Origin: JADJGC01 sp964617645
GTDB taxonomy: Bacteria > Zixibacteria > MSB-5A5 > CAIYYT01
Direction: 5' to 3'
Length of the DNA: 64,000 nucleotides
Assembly (NCBI GenBank): GCA_964617645.1
Contig: CAZTYE010000003.1
Span: forward strand, 186,001 to 250,000
Of this stretch, positions 1 through 9,500 are shown one piece after another; the first letter of the stretch is position 1; the number at the start of each line of letters is the position of its first letter. The notes under the pieces are model-generated. The model made no database searches, was not told where the DNA came from, and was given only the letters and a program-made list of their open reading frames with translations. The position numbers and the translations under genes were made by a program.

Positions 1-2
1 CG

Positions 3-3000
3 ACTTCCGACGCTGATGTTGATGATGCGTGGGTGGTCTGGCGCAAGAAGGACCGTGGCGACGGCACGCCGGGCGCGTGGCAGAATCATCCGGTTCCGTT
101 CAATTACATGTCAAATCCGGATGACGGATTGACATTCTTTGAGACGTTGAATCTGGGCACCGACCCGAGCACCGAAGGTGTTTGGCAGGCGTTGATTCTC
201 TCCTCGGACGACATCGGCAACGTACAGACGTTGGGTGGCGCCGAGAGCGCGTGCGGATTCTTCGAGTTCAATTGGAACCCGAATGTTCCGTCCTGCGATT
301 TCCTGACGATCAACGGCGCGTTTGCTCCGCAATCGCCGTGTGGTTATGAAGTCAGCCGGGAGGAGATGAATACGGCCGTGATCACGGTTGCGGATCCGAC
401 TGCCGAGCCGGTCTACACCGTTGATTCATGGGTCATTTTCACGACATCAGGCGATCGGACCCGCGTCGATTTCGCGGACGATCAGACCCTGCCGTATGAG
501 TTCGATTTCTGGGTAGCTGATTGGCCGAAGACGGTCGGCGGTCCGCTTCCGACTTATTTGATCACCGAGATCACCGACACCCGCAACGGTTCGACTTGCG
601 TCGATTCGGTGCGCCTGTGCTTGCCGGACGAAGTCGCGCCCGTGGCGTATATTTCGTGGCCGGTTGCGTACCAGTGCGTGCAGAAGGCGCAGTCGTCGCT
701 GAACTCGATCGACGTTGATATCGAAGTTTCCGAGATCGGATTCGATCAGAGCTCTCCGATTCGTGCCGAGCTGTTCTATTCGCTCGACGGCACGTTCCCG
801 GGCACGAAGATCGGTGAAGAGGCGTTCGGTGGCGATTATGATGTCACGATCGAGTGGGACAATTCAGACGTTCCGGAAGGTTATGTCTGGTTGTACGCGA
901 TCGTTTATGATGATCAAAACAACAGCTACACCACTCCCTGGGTGAAGATCTGCGTCGACGGCACGTTGCCGGAGATGACTCTGAGCGTCAAGGGCGCCGT
1001 GCAGTATGCCTGCAACGGTGAAAACAAGTGGCGCGTAGCGGAAGACCTTGAGACCCCGATTTACCTGTCGGCGGAGTTGACCGACTTCACGAATATTGAT
1101 ATCGCTGAAGTCCACTTCTTCGTACAGCCGATCGGTGATCCGGAAGTCATCGATGTCTTCCACTTCTGGGAATACCTTGGTCAAGGCAGTCCGGCGAATA
1201 ACAATTCGATCTGGACCTACACCTGGAATTCCGACGATGGTCGCTGCGGTTACGACTATCGCATCCGGGTCGCGGTGAAAGACGCCGCGGGCAATTGGAT
1301 GCTCGATATGGACGGCGACGGCAACTTCGACGATTACACGTTCGATGATGCGATGGACGCCGGCGCCGGTATGGTCATTTACTTCGACTGCGAGGCCGCT
1401 CAGCCGGCATTCAGTCTGTTCGAGACCACCGGCGAGGAAACCCGCACCTGGACGAACCCGTCCGGTTACCTGGGCGGCTCGGCCGACGTCTATGCCAAGC
1501 CGGGTGAAACCATTCGCGTGCAGGTGATGACGATTCCGGCCGACGACTCGTGCGAAGTGGCGAAGGTTGATTACTTCTGCAACGGCACGTTCGTTGGTTC
1601 AAGCTCGAACGCCAGCAACTGGTGGGAAATCAGCTTCAACCCGCTGGCCATGGGCCTCTACACGCTCGACGACGTGGCCAATGGCTACGTTGAGTGCACG
1701 CTGGAAGCCCGGATGTGGGACAAGCTGGGTCAGACAGCGTCTGACTACATTGATGTCTTCATCCTGGACAACATTCCGGATGCGGCTCTGATTACCGAAC
1801 CGGGTGACGGTTCGTATGTTTGTGGTCAGGTATTCCTCAATCTGGCGACTTTCGACGCGCGCGACCTTAAGCGCGTGACGTGGTACTACTGGCCGGCGGC
1901 CGGCGGTCCGAAAGTGAAGATCGCCGACGTTTGGGCAGAGGGCGGCTACGACGAGAGCGGTCCGTACTGGGGCGCCTACTGGAATATCGCGTTGAACAAC
2001 CCGCCGAATGGCGACTACTATGTCGGCGCCGAGTTGTGCGATATTTCGGACAACGTCACGGCTGCGGAAGAAAGCAGCATTCTGGTGCACGTCAACTGTA
2101 ACCGGCCGAGCATTACGCTCACCAGTCCGGCTGACGGTGGCTTCTTCTGCGGCGGCGAGTACTTCTGCGCGAACGTCAATGTAAACGGCGGCGCGCCGAT
2201 AGACTATGTCCAGTTCCAATGGAAGTCGGCGACTCAGCCGATCGACGATTGGAATAGCTTCCCGGGCGGCCCGGACTATGAATCACCGTGGTGCGCGGCG
2301 TTCTGGGAGAATCCGGAGATTGGCGAAGGATTCTACAACTTCCGTGCGATGGTCGTGAACGAAGCGGATCAGACGGTTTACTCCGAGCCGATCACTCTGT
2401 TCTTCGATCGTACCTCCCCGCTGGCTCGCGCCATCTGGGTGACCGACGGTGTTGACACGTTCGACGTGGAGAACGAAAACGACCCGACCCCGGCGTTCAA
2501 GCTCGGCACGAAGAAGTTAACCTTCAAGTTCCGCGCGTTGGATAATCAATCTTCGTGGGGTCCGTCACCGCTCTACAACTCCGGCCTTGGTGACATTTGC
2601 GCCAATAACGTCTGCGTCAGCATCGAAGCCGACGCCGAAGGCTACTTCACGGTGACGTGGGATATGTCGGGTGACGAAGTTGGCGAATGGTCATGGGGAG
2701 CCGTGATCACAGACGCGGTTGGCTGCAACACCTCGTACGTCAACATCCCCTTCATTATCTATGAAGGTGATCCGACGATGGGTCTCGTTGCCGGTTGCTG
2801 GAATGGCAAGATCTTCGGTATCGCCGAGTACGACGCGTCGACGATCTTCCAGTATCGCCAGAACGGTGGCGAATGGATCCAGATCAGCAGCAACAACGAA
2901 GAAGACGGCGAGTGGCTGCTGAACGATAACTGGAGCTACACTCCGGAAATGTGGTCGGTCCATTACACCGGTTGGGTGCCGAGCAACGGTACCTACGAAG

Positions 3001-5429
3001 TGCGCTTGCTGTCCGACAACGGTAACGGCGTCGATGAGTCGCTGTCGCCGATCGTGACGATTAGCGTGACCGACAATGGTTGCGAAGTGACCGGCGCTCC
3101 GGGCGATTTCGGCCCGGGCTCGATCGAGCGCAACCTTGAGAACGACTGCGATAACCTCGAAGGCCTGGCCCAGATTGGTTCCAATTACGGCATGCCGTTC
3201 GGCGTCGCAGTCTCTTACAACGTCTCGCTTGATTACTGGGACTTCGAGATCATTCCGTTCACGGCGCTGAACCAGCAGGGTGGTATCACTCGTTATTCGG
3301 GTGCGTTCCACTTTAACGCTCTCGTCGATGACGGTTTTGGCGAAGGCCGGGTCTACTTCGTTGATTACAACGGAACGACCGGCTGGTCGAAGTACCAGAT
3401 GTATAACACTTTCTGGGTCACGCGCGATTACGGAACCGGCGGCCCGGTCAGCTTCATGGATGTCACTGTTGACATTCCAGCGGAGTGGACGGACAACACC
3501 GGTCACGACTACAATGCGTTGGCGATCTGGAAGTCGAAGCTGGCTCGCCCGAGTGTCTGGCAAGATTGGCAGATTACTCCGGTGGGCGACAACAACGGCA
3601 TGATGACCTACATCTCTGATCCGTCTTGCTACGATGTATGCGGCGAAGACGAGCAGTATGCCATCGTGACGATGCAGTACGACAACGATGTCACCACGCC
3701 GGCCGAGTCTCTGTCGGTCATGTGGTGGGATGGTGAAGGCAACTGGGTGCCCGATAATGTCTACTTCCCGTCAACGGTAAGAGGATTCTACCGCGAAAAC
3801 GGGCAGAACTGGGTTCAGTTTGCAGTCACCTGTTTCGGCGACTACTACTACGAGAGCTACGGTGATGCGTGGTACTCGGTAGTGAAGCGCACGAAGTACG
3901 ACGGCGCCGGTCTCGTCAGCCGCATGACGATGGTGCCGTACTGCGATCCGTATACCGACGGGTATCCGGAAATTTGGTACCAGTTTGTCGAGCCGTTCCA
4001 GTATCAGATTGACTGGAGCACGCTGGAAGTGTACTTCGACGGCGTGCGAATTTTCGCCCGCAGTTGGTACCAGGATGTTCAGGGAACGCCGAAGGAAGGT
4101 TTTGCCGGCCGGACGACACTCGACGAGGCTTCGCCGCAGTGGTCGTTCTTCCTTGACGAAGTCTCGGCGCAACTGAAGATCCAGCGCAACAGCTACGGTG
4201 AGTACAATGGCGGCGGTGATTTTGACGACGAGTCATACTATCCGCCGATCGGCTGCGGCCAGCACGAAGTGTATGTCCGCGTCGAGGATTCGCAGCTCCG
4301 TCCGCAGTTTATCCGTGATCAGATCATGGTCGACTGCGAGGCTCCGGATGTTGACTTCGCCAACGGTTTCGTGACGTCGAACCCGACGATTACGTTTACG
4401 ATTGACGACGAAGGCTCCGGTGTCGATTGGAACGAAGTGTTTGTCGATGTCTACTTCGTGACGAAGATGGATACGACGGACGGCGGTCCGGACGGCTCGA
4501 ATCCGAAGGAGCGCATGGCGTTCATCCAGACCTTCTTCCCGGCGCAGATTCAAGATTATCTGCAGGAAGACGGTCGTACCGTAGTCATTCCGACGACTTA
4601 CGATCTGGATGACGAGCGCGGTCTCTATGTGGTGGTCTTCGACGGAACGTACAGCAACAACGGCTATGATCCGGACGATGACTATTACTACTGCTACTAT
4701 GGTGATTGTTCGGATCCGTCCGCCTGGGACAACTTCGATCTGTACTATGATGCCGGCGACGGTGTCGAGGACTGTGTTGGCAACAACACGACTCCGCACG
4801 TGCAGTTCTTTGTTGTCGATCGCGAAGGCGCGACCGTAACGCTGCAGAACGAAGCCGACGCCTGTCCGTTGATCTTCCAGATCGCGGACGACGGTTCGGG
4901 TATGGACGATCTCGAAATCTTCGAGAACGGTGTCGAGGTCACTCGCGCGGCGCAAGCCAACGCGGCGGCCGTTGACGCCGCGGGTGAGTGGTACTTCATG
5001 GCCTCCGGCAGCGGCGGCACGTTGTACTACTGTCCGGAGAACGGTGTCAACTATGAGATTCGCGTCACCGATAATACCGGTTCCGTGACCAACTACTATG
5101 GCACGAAGGCCGGTGTGTTCAGCGACGGCGACGTCTCCGGTTGGGCCGGCCCGAACCCGTTTGATCCTGAGACGGAGAGCTTTGCGTTCAACGTGAAGCT
5201 GGAGAAAGCCGCCGACAACATCGTCATCCGCATCTTCAACATGGCGGGTGAACACCTGAAGACGATCAACTACGGCGCGATGGGTGCTGGTGAGCACGCC
5301 GTGGCGTGGAACGGTCGTACGGACGGTGGCACGATGGTGGCCGACGGTGGTTACATTGCCGAGGTCGTGGCCTCCGGCAAGAGCAGCTCCGCCTACACTG
5401 TGATTCGTTTCGCGGTGGTGGAGAAGTAA
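3..5429 (+). CDS. Giant secreted Ig-like surface protein with FlgD-like C-terminal domain (5' partial)
   Basis: The frame is already open at the left edge: codons from base 3 read T-S-D-A-D-V-D-D-A-W before the first possible GTG at 33, so the true start and signal peptide lie outside the window. The remaining ~1,808 residues are acidic and rich in Gly, Trp and Tyr. They look like successive beta-sandwich units of roughly 100 residues with regularly placed Cys, and lead-ins such as ITEPGDGSYVCG and LTSPADGGFFCG recur. The last ~95 residues (GPNPFDPETESFAFNV, IRIFNMAGEHLKTI, VAWNGRTDGG) resemble the FlgD-type Ig-like domain found at the C-terminus of secreted FCB-group proteins. A PorV/PorQ-like gene follows directly, which by analogy with type IX secretion suggests a cargo protein and its outer-membrane partner. 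No catalytic domain was recognised; a structural or adhesive surface role is inferred. Confidence 0.85.
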   Translation, partial: TSDADVDDAWVVWRKKDRGDGTPGAWQNHPVPFNYMSNPDDGLTFFETLNLGTDPSTEGVWQALILSSDDIGNVQTLGGAESACGFFEFNWNPNVPSCDFLTINGAFAPQSPCGYEVSREEMNTAVITVADPTAEPVYTVDSWVIFTTSGDRTRVDFADDQTLPYEFDFWVADWPKTVGGPLPTYLITEITDTRNGSTCVDSVRLCLPDEVAPVAYISWPVAYQCVQKAQSSLNSIDVDIEVSEIGFDQSSPIRAELFYSLDGTFPGTKIGEEAFGGDYDVTIEWDNSDVPEGYVWLYAIVYDDQNNSYTTPWVKICVDGTLPEMTLSVKGAVQYACNGENKWRVAEDLETPIYLSAELTDFTNIDIAEVHFFVQPIGDPEVIDVFHFWEYLGQGSPANNNSIWTYTWNSDDGRCGYDYRIRVAVKDAAGNWMLDMDGDGNFDDYTFDDAMDAGAGMVIYFDCEAAQPAFSLFETTGEETRTWTNPSGYLGGSADVYAKPGETIRVQVMTIPADDSCEVAKVDYFCNGTFVGSSSNASNWWEISFNPLAMGLYTLDDVANGYVECTLEARMWDKLGQTASDYIDVFILDNIPDAALITEPGDGSYVCGQVFLNLATFDARDLKRVTWYYWPAAGGPKVKIADVWAEGGYDESGPYWGAYWNIALNNPPNGDYYVGAELCDISDNVTAAEESSILVHVNCNRPSITLTSPADGGFFCGGEYFCANVNVNGGAPIDYVQFQWKSATQPIDDWNSFPGGPDYESPWCAAFWENPEIGEGFYNFRAMVVNEADQTVYSEPITLFFDRTSPLARAIWVTDGVDTFDVENENDPTPAFKLGTKKLTFKFRALDNQSSWGPSPLYNSGLGDICANNVCVSIEADAEGYFTVTWDMSGDEVGEWSWGAVITDAVGCNTSYVNIPFIIYEGDPTMGLVAGCWNGKIFGIAEYDASTIFQYRQNGGEWIQISSNNEEDGEWLLNDNWSYTPEMWSVHYTGWVPSNGTYEVRLLSDNGNGVDESLSPIVTISVTDNGCEVTGAPGDFGPGSIERNLENDCDNLEGLAQIGSNYGMPFGVAVSYNVSLDYWDFEIIPFTALNQQGGITRYSGAFHFNALVDDGFGEGRVYFVDYNGTTGWSKYQMYNTFWVTRDYGTGGPVSFMDVTVDIPAEWTDNTGHDYNALAIWKSKLARPSVWQDWQITPVGDNNGMMTYISDPSCYDVCGEDEQYAIVTMQYDNDVTTPAESLSVMWWDGEGNWVPDNVYFPSTVRGFYRENGQNWVQFAVTCFGDYYYESYGDAWYSVVKRTKYDGAGLVSRMTMVPYCDPYTDGYPEIWYQFVEPFQYQIDWSTLEVYFDGVRIFARSWYQDVQGTPKEGFAGRTTLDEASPQWSFFLDEVSAQLKIQRNSYGEYNGGGDFDDESYYPPIGCGQHEVYVRVEDSQLRPQFIRDQIMVDCEAPDVDFANGFVTSNPTITFTIDDEGSGVDWNEVFVDVYFVTKMDTTDGGPDGSNPKERMAFIQTFFPAQIQDYLQEDGRTVVIPTTYDLDDERGLYVVVFDGTYSNNGYDPDDDYYYCYYGDCSDPSAWDNFDLYYDAGDGVEDCVGNNTTPHVQFFVVDREGATVTLQNEADACPLIFQIADDGSGMDDLEIFENGVEVTRAAQANAAAVDAAGEWYFMASGSGGTLYYCPENGVNYEIRVTDNTGSVTNYYGTKAGVFSDGDVSGWAGPNPFDPETESFAFNVKLEKAADNIVIRIFNMAGEHLKTINYGAMGAGEHAVAWNGRTDGGTMVADGGYIAEVVASGKSSSAYTVIRFAVVEK

Positions 5430-5443
5430 GGGAAGACGTTAAT

Positions 5444-5473
5444 GCGAGTCCCGGTTTAACCGCCGGGACTCGC
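5444..5473 (+). terminator. Hairpin between surface protein and PorV-like gene
   Basis: Perfect 11-bp inverted repeat, GCGAGTCCCGG (5444-5454) and CCGGGACTCGC (5463-5473), with an 8-nt loop. No T-tract follows immediately, so it may be an attenuator or an mRNA-stabilising hairpin rather than a full terminator. Confidence 0.4.
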
Positions 5474-5520
5474 AATGAACGATGAAGTTTTTGTTACCTT
5501 TTTGGAGGCAAGATCTCGAC

Positions 5521-6423
5521 ATGAGAAATGACCTGAAGAAAGTTGCGATCGTTGCCGGACTGCTTTTGACGCTTCTGCTGGGTGTCGCTTCGACCGCTAT
5601 GGCCGACAGCAATGGCGCCTTCCCGATCTTCCGCGCAGGTGTGAGCGCAAGAGCGTTGGCAATGGGCAACGCCTACACGGCAGTCGCTGACGACGCCTCC
5701 GCCGGTTACTGGAACCCGGCCGGTCTACCCGGCATCGAGCGTTTCAGCCTGACGGCGATGTTGTCCGACAACATGAGACTGGATCGGCAATATATGTATG
5801 CCGCTCTGGCCTACAATTTTGGAACGGCCGGTTGGGCGTCGTTCTCGTGGGTGAATCTCGGGATGGATGAAATCCCGGGCGCCACGCAGACCGGACCGAC
5901 CAACTCGACGTTCAACGTGGATGACCACGGTTTTCTGTTCAGCTATGGCAACAAGTTGAACAAGATGATGGCCGGCGTGACCTTTAAGGTCGCGTACCAG
6001 AAGGTCGACACCTATTCCAATTCGGGTGTTGGCTTCGACGCCGGTCTCAAGTACATGCTGAGTGACAATGTTCATCTCGGCATTACCGCCCGCGATCTGG
6101 GCACCAAGGTTGGCCGTAATTCCGTGCCGGTAACTTTCCGCACGGGTATCGCGGCGATGGCCTTCGGTGGTTTCACGTTCGCGGCGGACGTGCAGAAGGT
6201 GCAGCATAACGGCGACGTGACGGTGTACATCGGTTCGGAATACGATTATCAGTTCGCTGATAACTATTTCGGCGCGGTGCGCGGTGGCGTGTCGGACGGC
6301 AACTTCTCGCTCGGTGCGGGTCTGACCGTGGCCAAGCGCTACATGATCGATTACGCGTACGTGACCGAAACCCAGAATTTCCTGGGCGAAAATCACCGCG
6401 TATCGCTTTCGGTAGCGTTCTAA
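5521..6423 (+). CDS. PorV/PorQ-family outer-membrane protein
   Basis: A 300-residue exported beta-barrel protein. The start at 5521 is chosen over an upstream ATG at 5482 because GGAGG lies at 5504-5508 and the protein then opens with a normal signal peptide (MRNDLKK, a hydrophobic run, then STAMA). The mature N-terminus has the PorV/PorQ signature: ARALAMGNAYTAVADDASAG followed by YWNPAGL. The rest is alternating strands rich in Gly and aromatic residues with a terminal Phe (VSLSVAF), as in outer-membrane barrels. In type IX secretion PorV shuttles cargo at the outer membrane. Here the gene follows a giant protein with a FlgD-like C-terminal domain, so a similar pairing is plausible but inferred. 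Transcription ends at the terminator just downstream. Confidence 0.85.
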   Translation: MRNDLKKVAIVAGLLLTLLLGVASTAMADSNGAFPIFRAGVSARALAMGNAYTAVADDASAGYWNPAGLPGIERFSLTAMLSDNMRLDRQYMYAALAYNFGTAGWASFSWVNLGMDEIPGATQTGPTNSTFNVDDHGFLFSYGNKLNKMMAGVTFKVAYQKVDTYSNSGVGFDAGLKYMLSDNVHLGITARDLGTKVGRNSVPVTFRTGIAAMAFGGFTFAADVQKVQHNGDVTVYIGSEYDYQFADNYFGAVRGGVSDGNFSLGAGLTVAKRYMIDYAYVTETQNFLGENHRVSLSVAF

Positions 6424-6447
6424 TTTCGTCGAACTCTCATTCGACAT

Positions 6448-6484
6448 AAAAACGTCCCGGTGACTTCGGTCATCGGGACGTTTT
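6448..6484 (+). terminator. Strong rho-independent terminator, probably bidirectional
   Basis: CGTCCCGGTGAC and GTCATCGGGACG form a 12-bp stem (one G-U pair) around a TTCG tetraloop at 6465-6468. An A-run precedes the stem and TTTT follows it. It closes the surface-protein/PorV-like unit and insulates the STAND gene. Confidence 0.9.
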
Positions 6485-6568
6485 GCGTTGGTGGGATTTC
6501 GCTACCGCAAATCGGATGTTTCGGTATATTAGCCACAAGACGATTCGAAAACAGGGCTTAGCGACGCC

Positions 6569-9500
6569 GTGGCTCAACAGTTTGGTCCGCACAACACGAT
6601 CATCAACAACTTTCCTACGCCGCTGGCGCGTATCTACCGAGATGTTCACGACAAGCGGGAGAGCGAACCCATTGCGGCGCTCATCTCGTTCAACGCGCTT
6701 TGTGAAAAGTATGTCAAGTACTTGCTTCTGCTGCTGTTTCTTGAAGAGATCCGAGCGGCGCGCCCGAGCAACAAGCGGAGCGCAATCGATCTGAAAAACT
6801 GGCTGATGGGCAGAACTACCTTGGGCAAGTCAATTGAGCGGCTGGGGGAATCCCTGAGAAGGCCACATGGCGGGCCGGTGCTGCAGGCCATCAAGTCAGA
6901 TCGGCTATCCAACTTGCTTGAAAAGTTGGGCGAATTCAATTCTGAGCACAGCGGACTTCGGCATGGCGGGGCAACGGATGCGGCATCGGCGATGAGGATC
7001 CTTGATAGATACGCTAATACCATTTTGAGCGAACTGGACCGGACGAAATTCTTCTCAAACGCAAGAATCGTGCTGCGCGAGGGTGATGGCAAGGAGCTTG
7101 AGCTTCACGGAGTCGTCGAACCGAAGCGCGACTCCATCGAAGGCAGTTGGCTATTCCTGTTGCTGAAAAATCGTCGCGACCAGACCGCAACAAAATTACC
7201 GCTCGCGCCACTCTTCTTGGCAGAGATCATGGCCGGAGAAGTCAAACTCCTGAACCTCAATGCCATTGAGAAACGTGACGATGCGAACCGTTCACTGGAA
7301 TACTTCTGCGCCCTCGGCGGAGAACATCGGAGCGTATTAACAAACAGCGAGGATCCTGCCGATTGCAGGCTCGTGGCTGAGGTGCGACAGCTTGTCATTG
7401 ATTTCGAAGACAGCAAACCACCAGCAAAGATTGACGCTTTTGAAGATCTTAAGTACAAAAACGAGGACTTTTCCGGCCGAGGATGGTTGGTCAATTTAAT
7501 CGAGGAGTTCCTCGTAAACCAGAGCGAGAAACTGCTGCTTGTTAAGGGGTTTCCGGGCACCGGAAAGACGGCGCTGATGCTCGATTTGCAGAAGAAGCTG
7601 AAAGACGACAAGGACACACAGCACAGGCTCAATTGCGTTTCGTCGTTTTACTGCTTCTCTACTGTAGGCACATCCCGTAAATGGGCACAAGAGTGGATTC
7701 TGCAGGTACAAAGGGAATTGCTTCTGAAGACGGGAATATCGGTTAAGAGGAGCAAAGAGGATGGCGAGTTTGCTGCCATTGATTCCTTGAAGAGACAGAT
7801 CGAGAAAATTTTCAAAGACGACTACGAAGTTGCGCGGATACTCATTGCTGTCGACGGGCTTGATGAAGCGGATCAAGCAGAGATTCCGCGCATCGTCAGA
7901 TACCTCAGTGAGTTGAGCCACGTGCCCGGCGTAATGATCATCTTGACGAGTCGGGACATTGACGAACTTCGAGAGATTTCGGGGACTTCAGAGATAACGC
8001 TGAACTTGGATGAAGACCAGCGCCAGTGCGAAGACATTAAGTTCTATGTACAGACTCGCCTGCCGAGTCTTGATGACCAGAAGACGCGGCAGCTTCTCAG
8101 CAAGGTCGGCAGCAGCTTCCTCTATGCTGCGACGGTGGTGACCGATTTGCGGCGGGAAGCACTGACGGTTGAAGAGATTACGAATCTGCCGCCGGGGATG
8201 AAGGGCTACTACGGAGAGATACTTCGCAATCGGCTGCCGCAACGGTTTAACAGCCACGAACTGGACTGGAAGCAGGATGGCTGGCACCTGTTGCTGGTTC
8301 TGGCTGCTACTCGAAAAGTTGTCGACCAGCATTATCTCGCGAAAGTTCTCGGAAGCGGCGCCACCCGAGTGAGACAGTCGATCGAGCAATTGTCAGAGGT
8401 GCTGAGATTCTATGACTCAGGCGAAAACTTCTACTTCTTTCACCTGTCATTCTTAGAGCACATTCAAGAGCACTATGAGGACGAAGTCCGCGAAGCTCAT
8501 GGACGCATCGCCAGAGCTTATGTAAAGATCATCGATAACCGGCAATGGGGCGAGATTGACGATTACGGCAGACGTTGGCTGGCGTATCATCTCCACGCCG
8601 CACGTCTGTTCCCAGAGATGAAAAGGCTTCTCGAAAATCGGGAGTTCTGGCAGCGTCAAGTAGAGTGGATTCAAGAGGGTGACTACGACGACATGGAGGA
8701 GGGCGATTCGCCCGGTCATTTGTTGATCTATTCGCGAGGCATAGCTGGATACTTGCGCTGGCTGTACTGCTGGCTTCGATGGTCAATTGAACACGAGGGG
8801 GAGAGCAAGAACCTCTTATTGACAGTGGTGAAGTACTACTCAATAATCTGGGCGTTCGAAGCCGCTGCGGCTTGGGTGGAGCACTTCGACCTTGTCGACT
8901 GTAGCCAAGACCCGAATTGGTTCGATGATGGCGAAGTCCGCGCCACCCTGTTTCTAAATCTTGCACTGTTGGTTCGGGCGCAGCCGACGCTGATGGCCAA
9001 CGTTCACTCAATAATAGTACATCAACAATATCGAGTGCTTCTTAATCAAGAGTTGCGCGCGGAACGTGTCACGGCAGGGAGCTTGCATAGCCGTGAAATG
9101 GATGCTTTTCGATACCTGTGGGAAAGGGTCGAAGATGCCCAAGCGGGCTTAGAGTACCACAATTTCGCCAAACATCTCAGGCGTTGGGATCCGCGCCTCA
9201 TGGAAGTCACGGAAGGTGGGATTCGGCTGACCGAAGATGATTGGGGAATCTCGATTAGGTGGCCTCTCCGAGAGGATGAACGAGCGGCGGTCTTGCGCCA
9301 AATCGAGCGACAGGGAGAGATACCGGAGTGCGGTGACGACGAACTGCTTATTTACTGTAAACAAATCATAGAGCGTGCGAATCTCAGTCCCGATCCGCCC
9401 GACTGGACATCTGGTGATGTACTCTTTTTTGCCTTTTCGCCGACGCCGCAACGAGACTTCGCTTGGAAGAGTGAAGCAGAACTAACGGAAGAAGAAAGGG

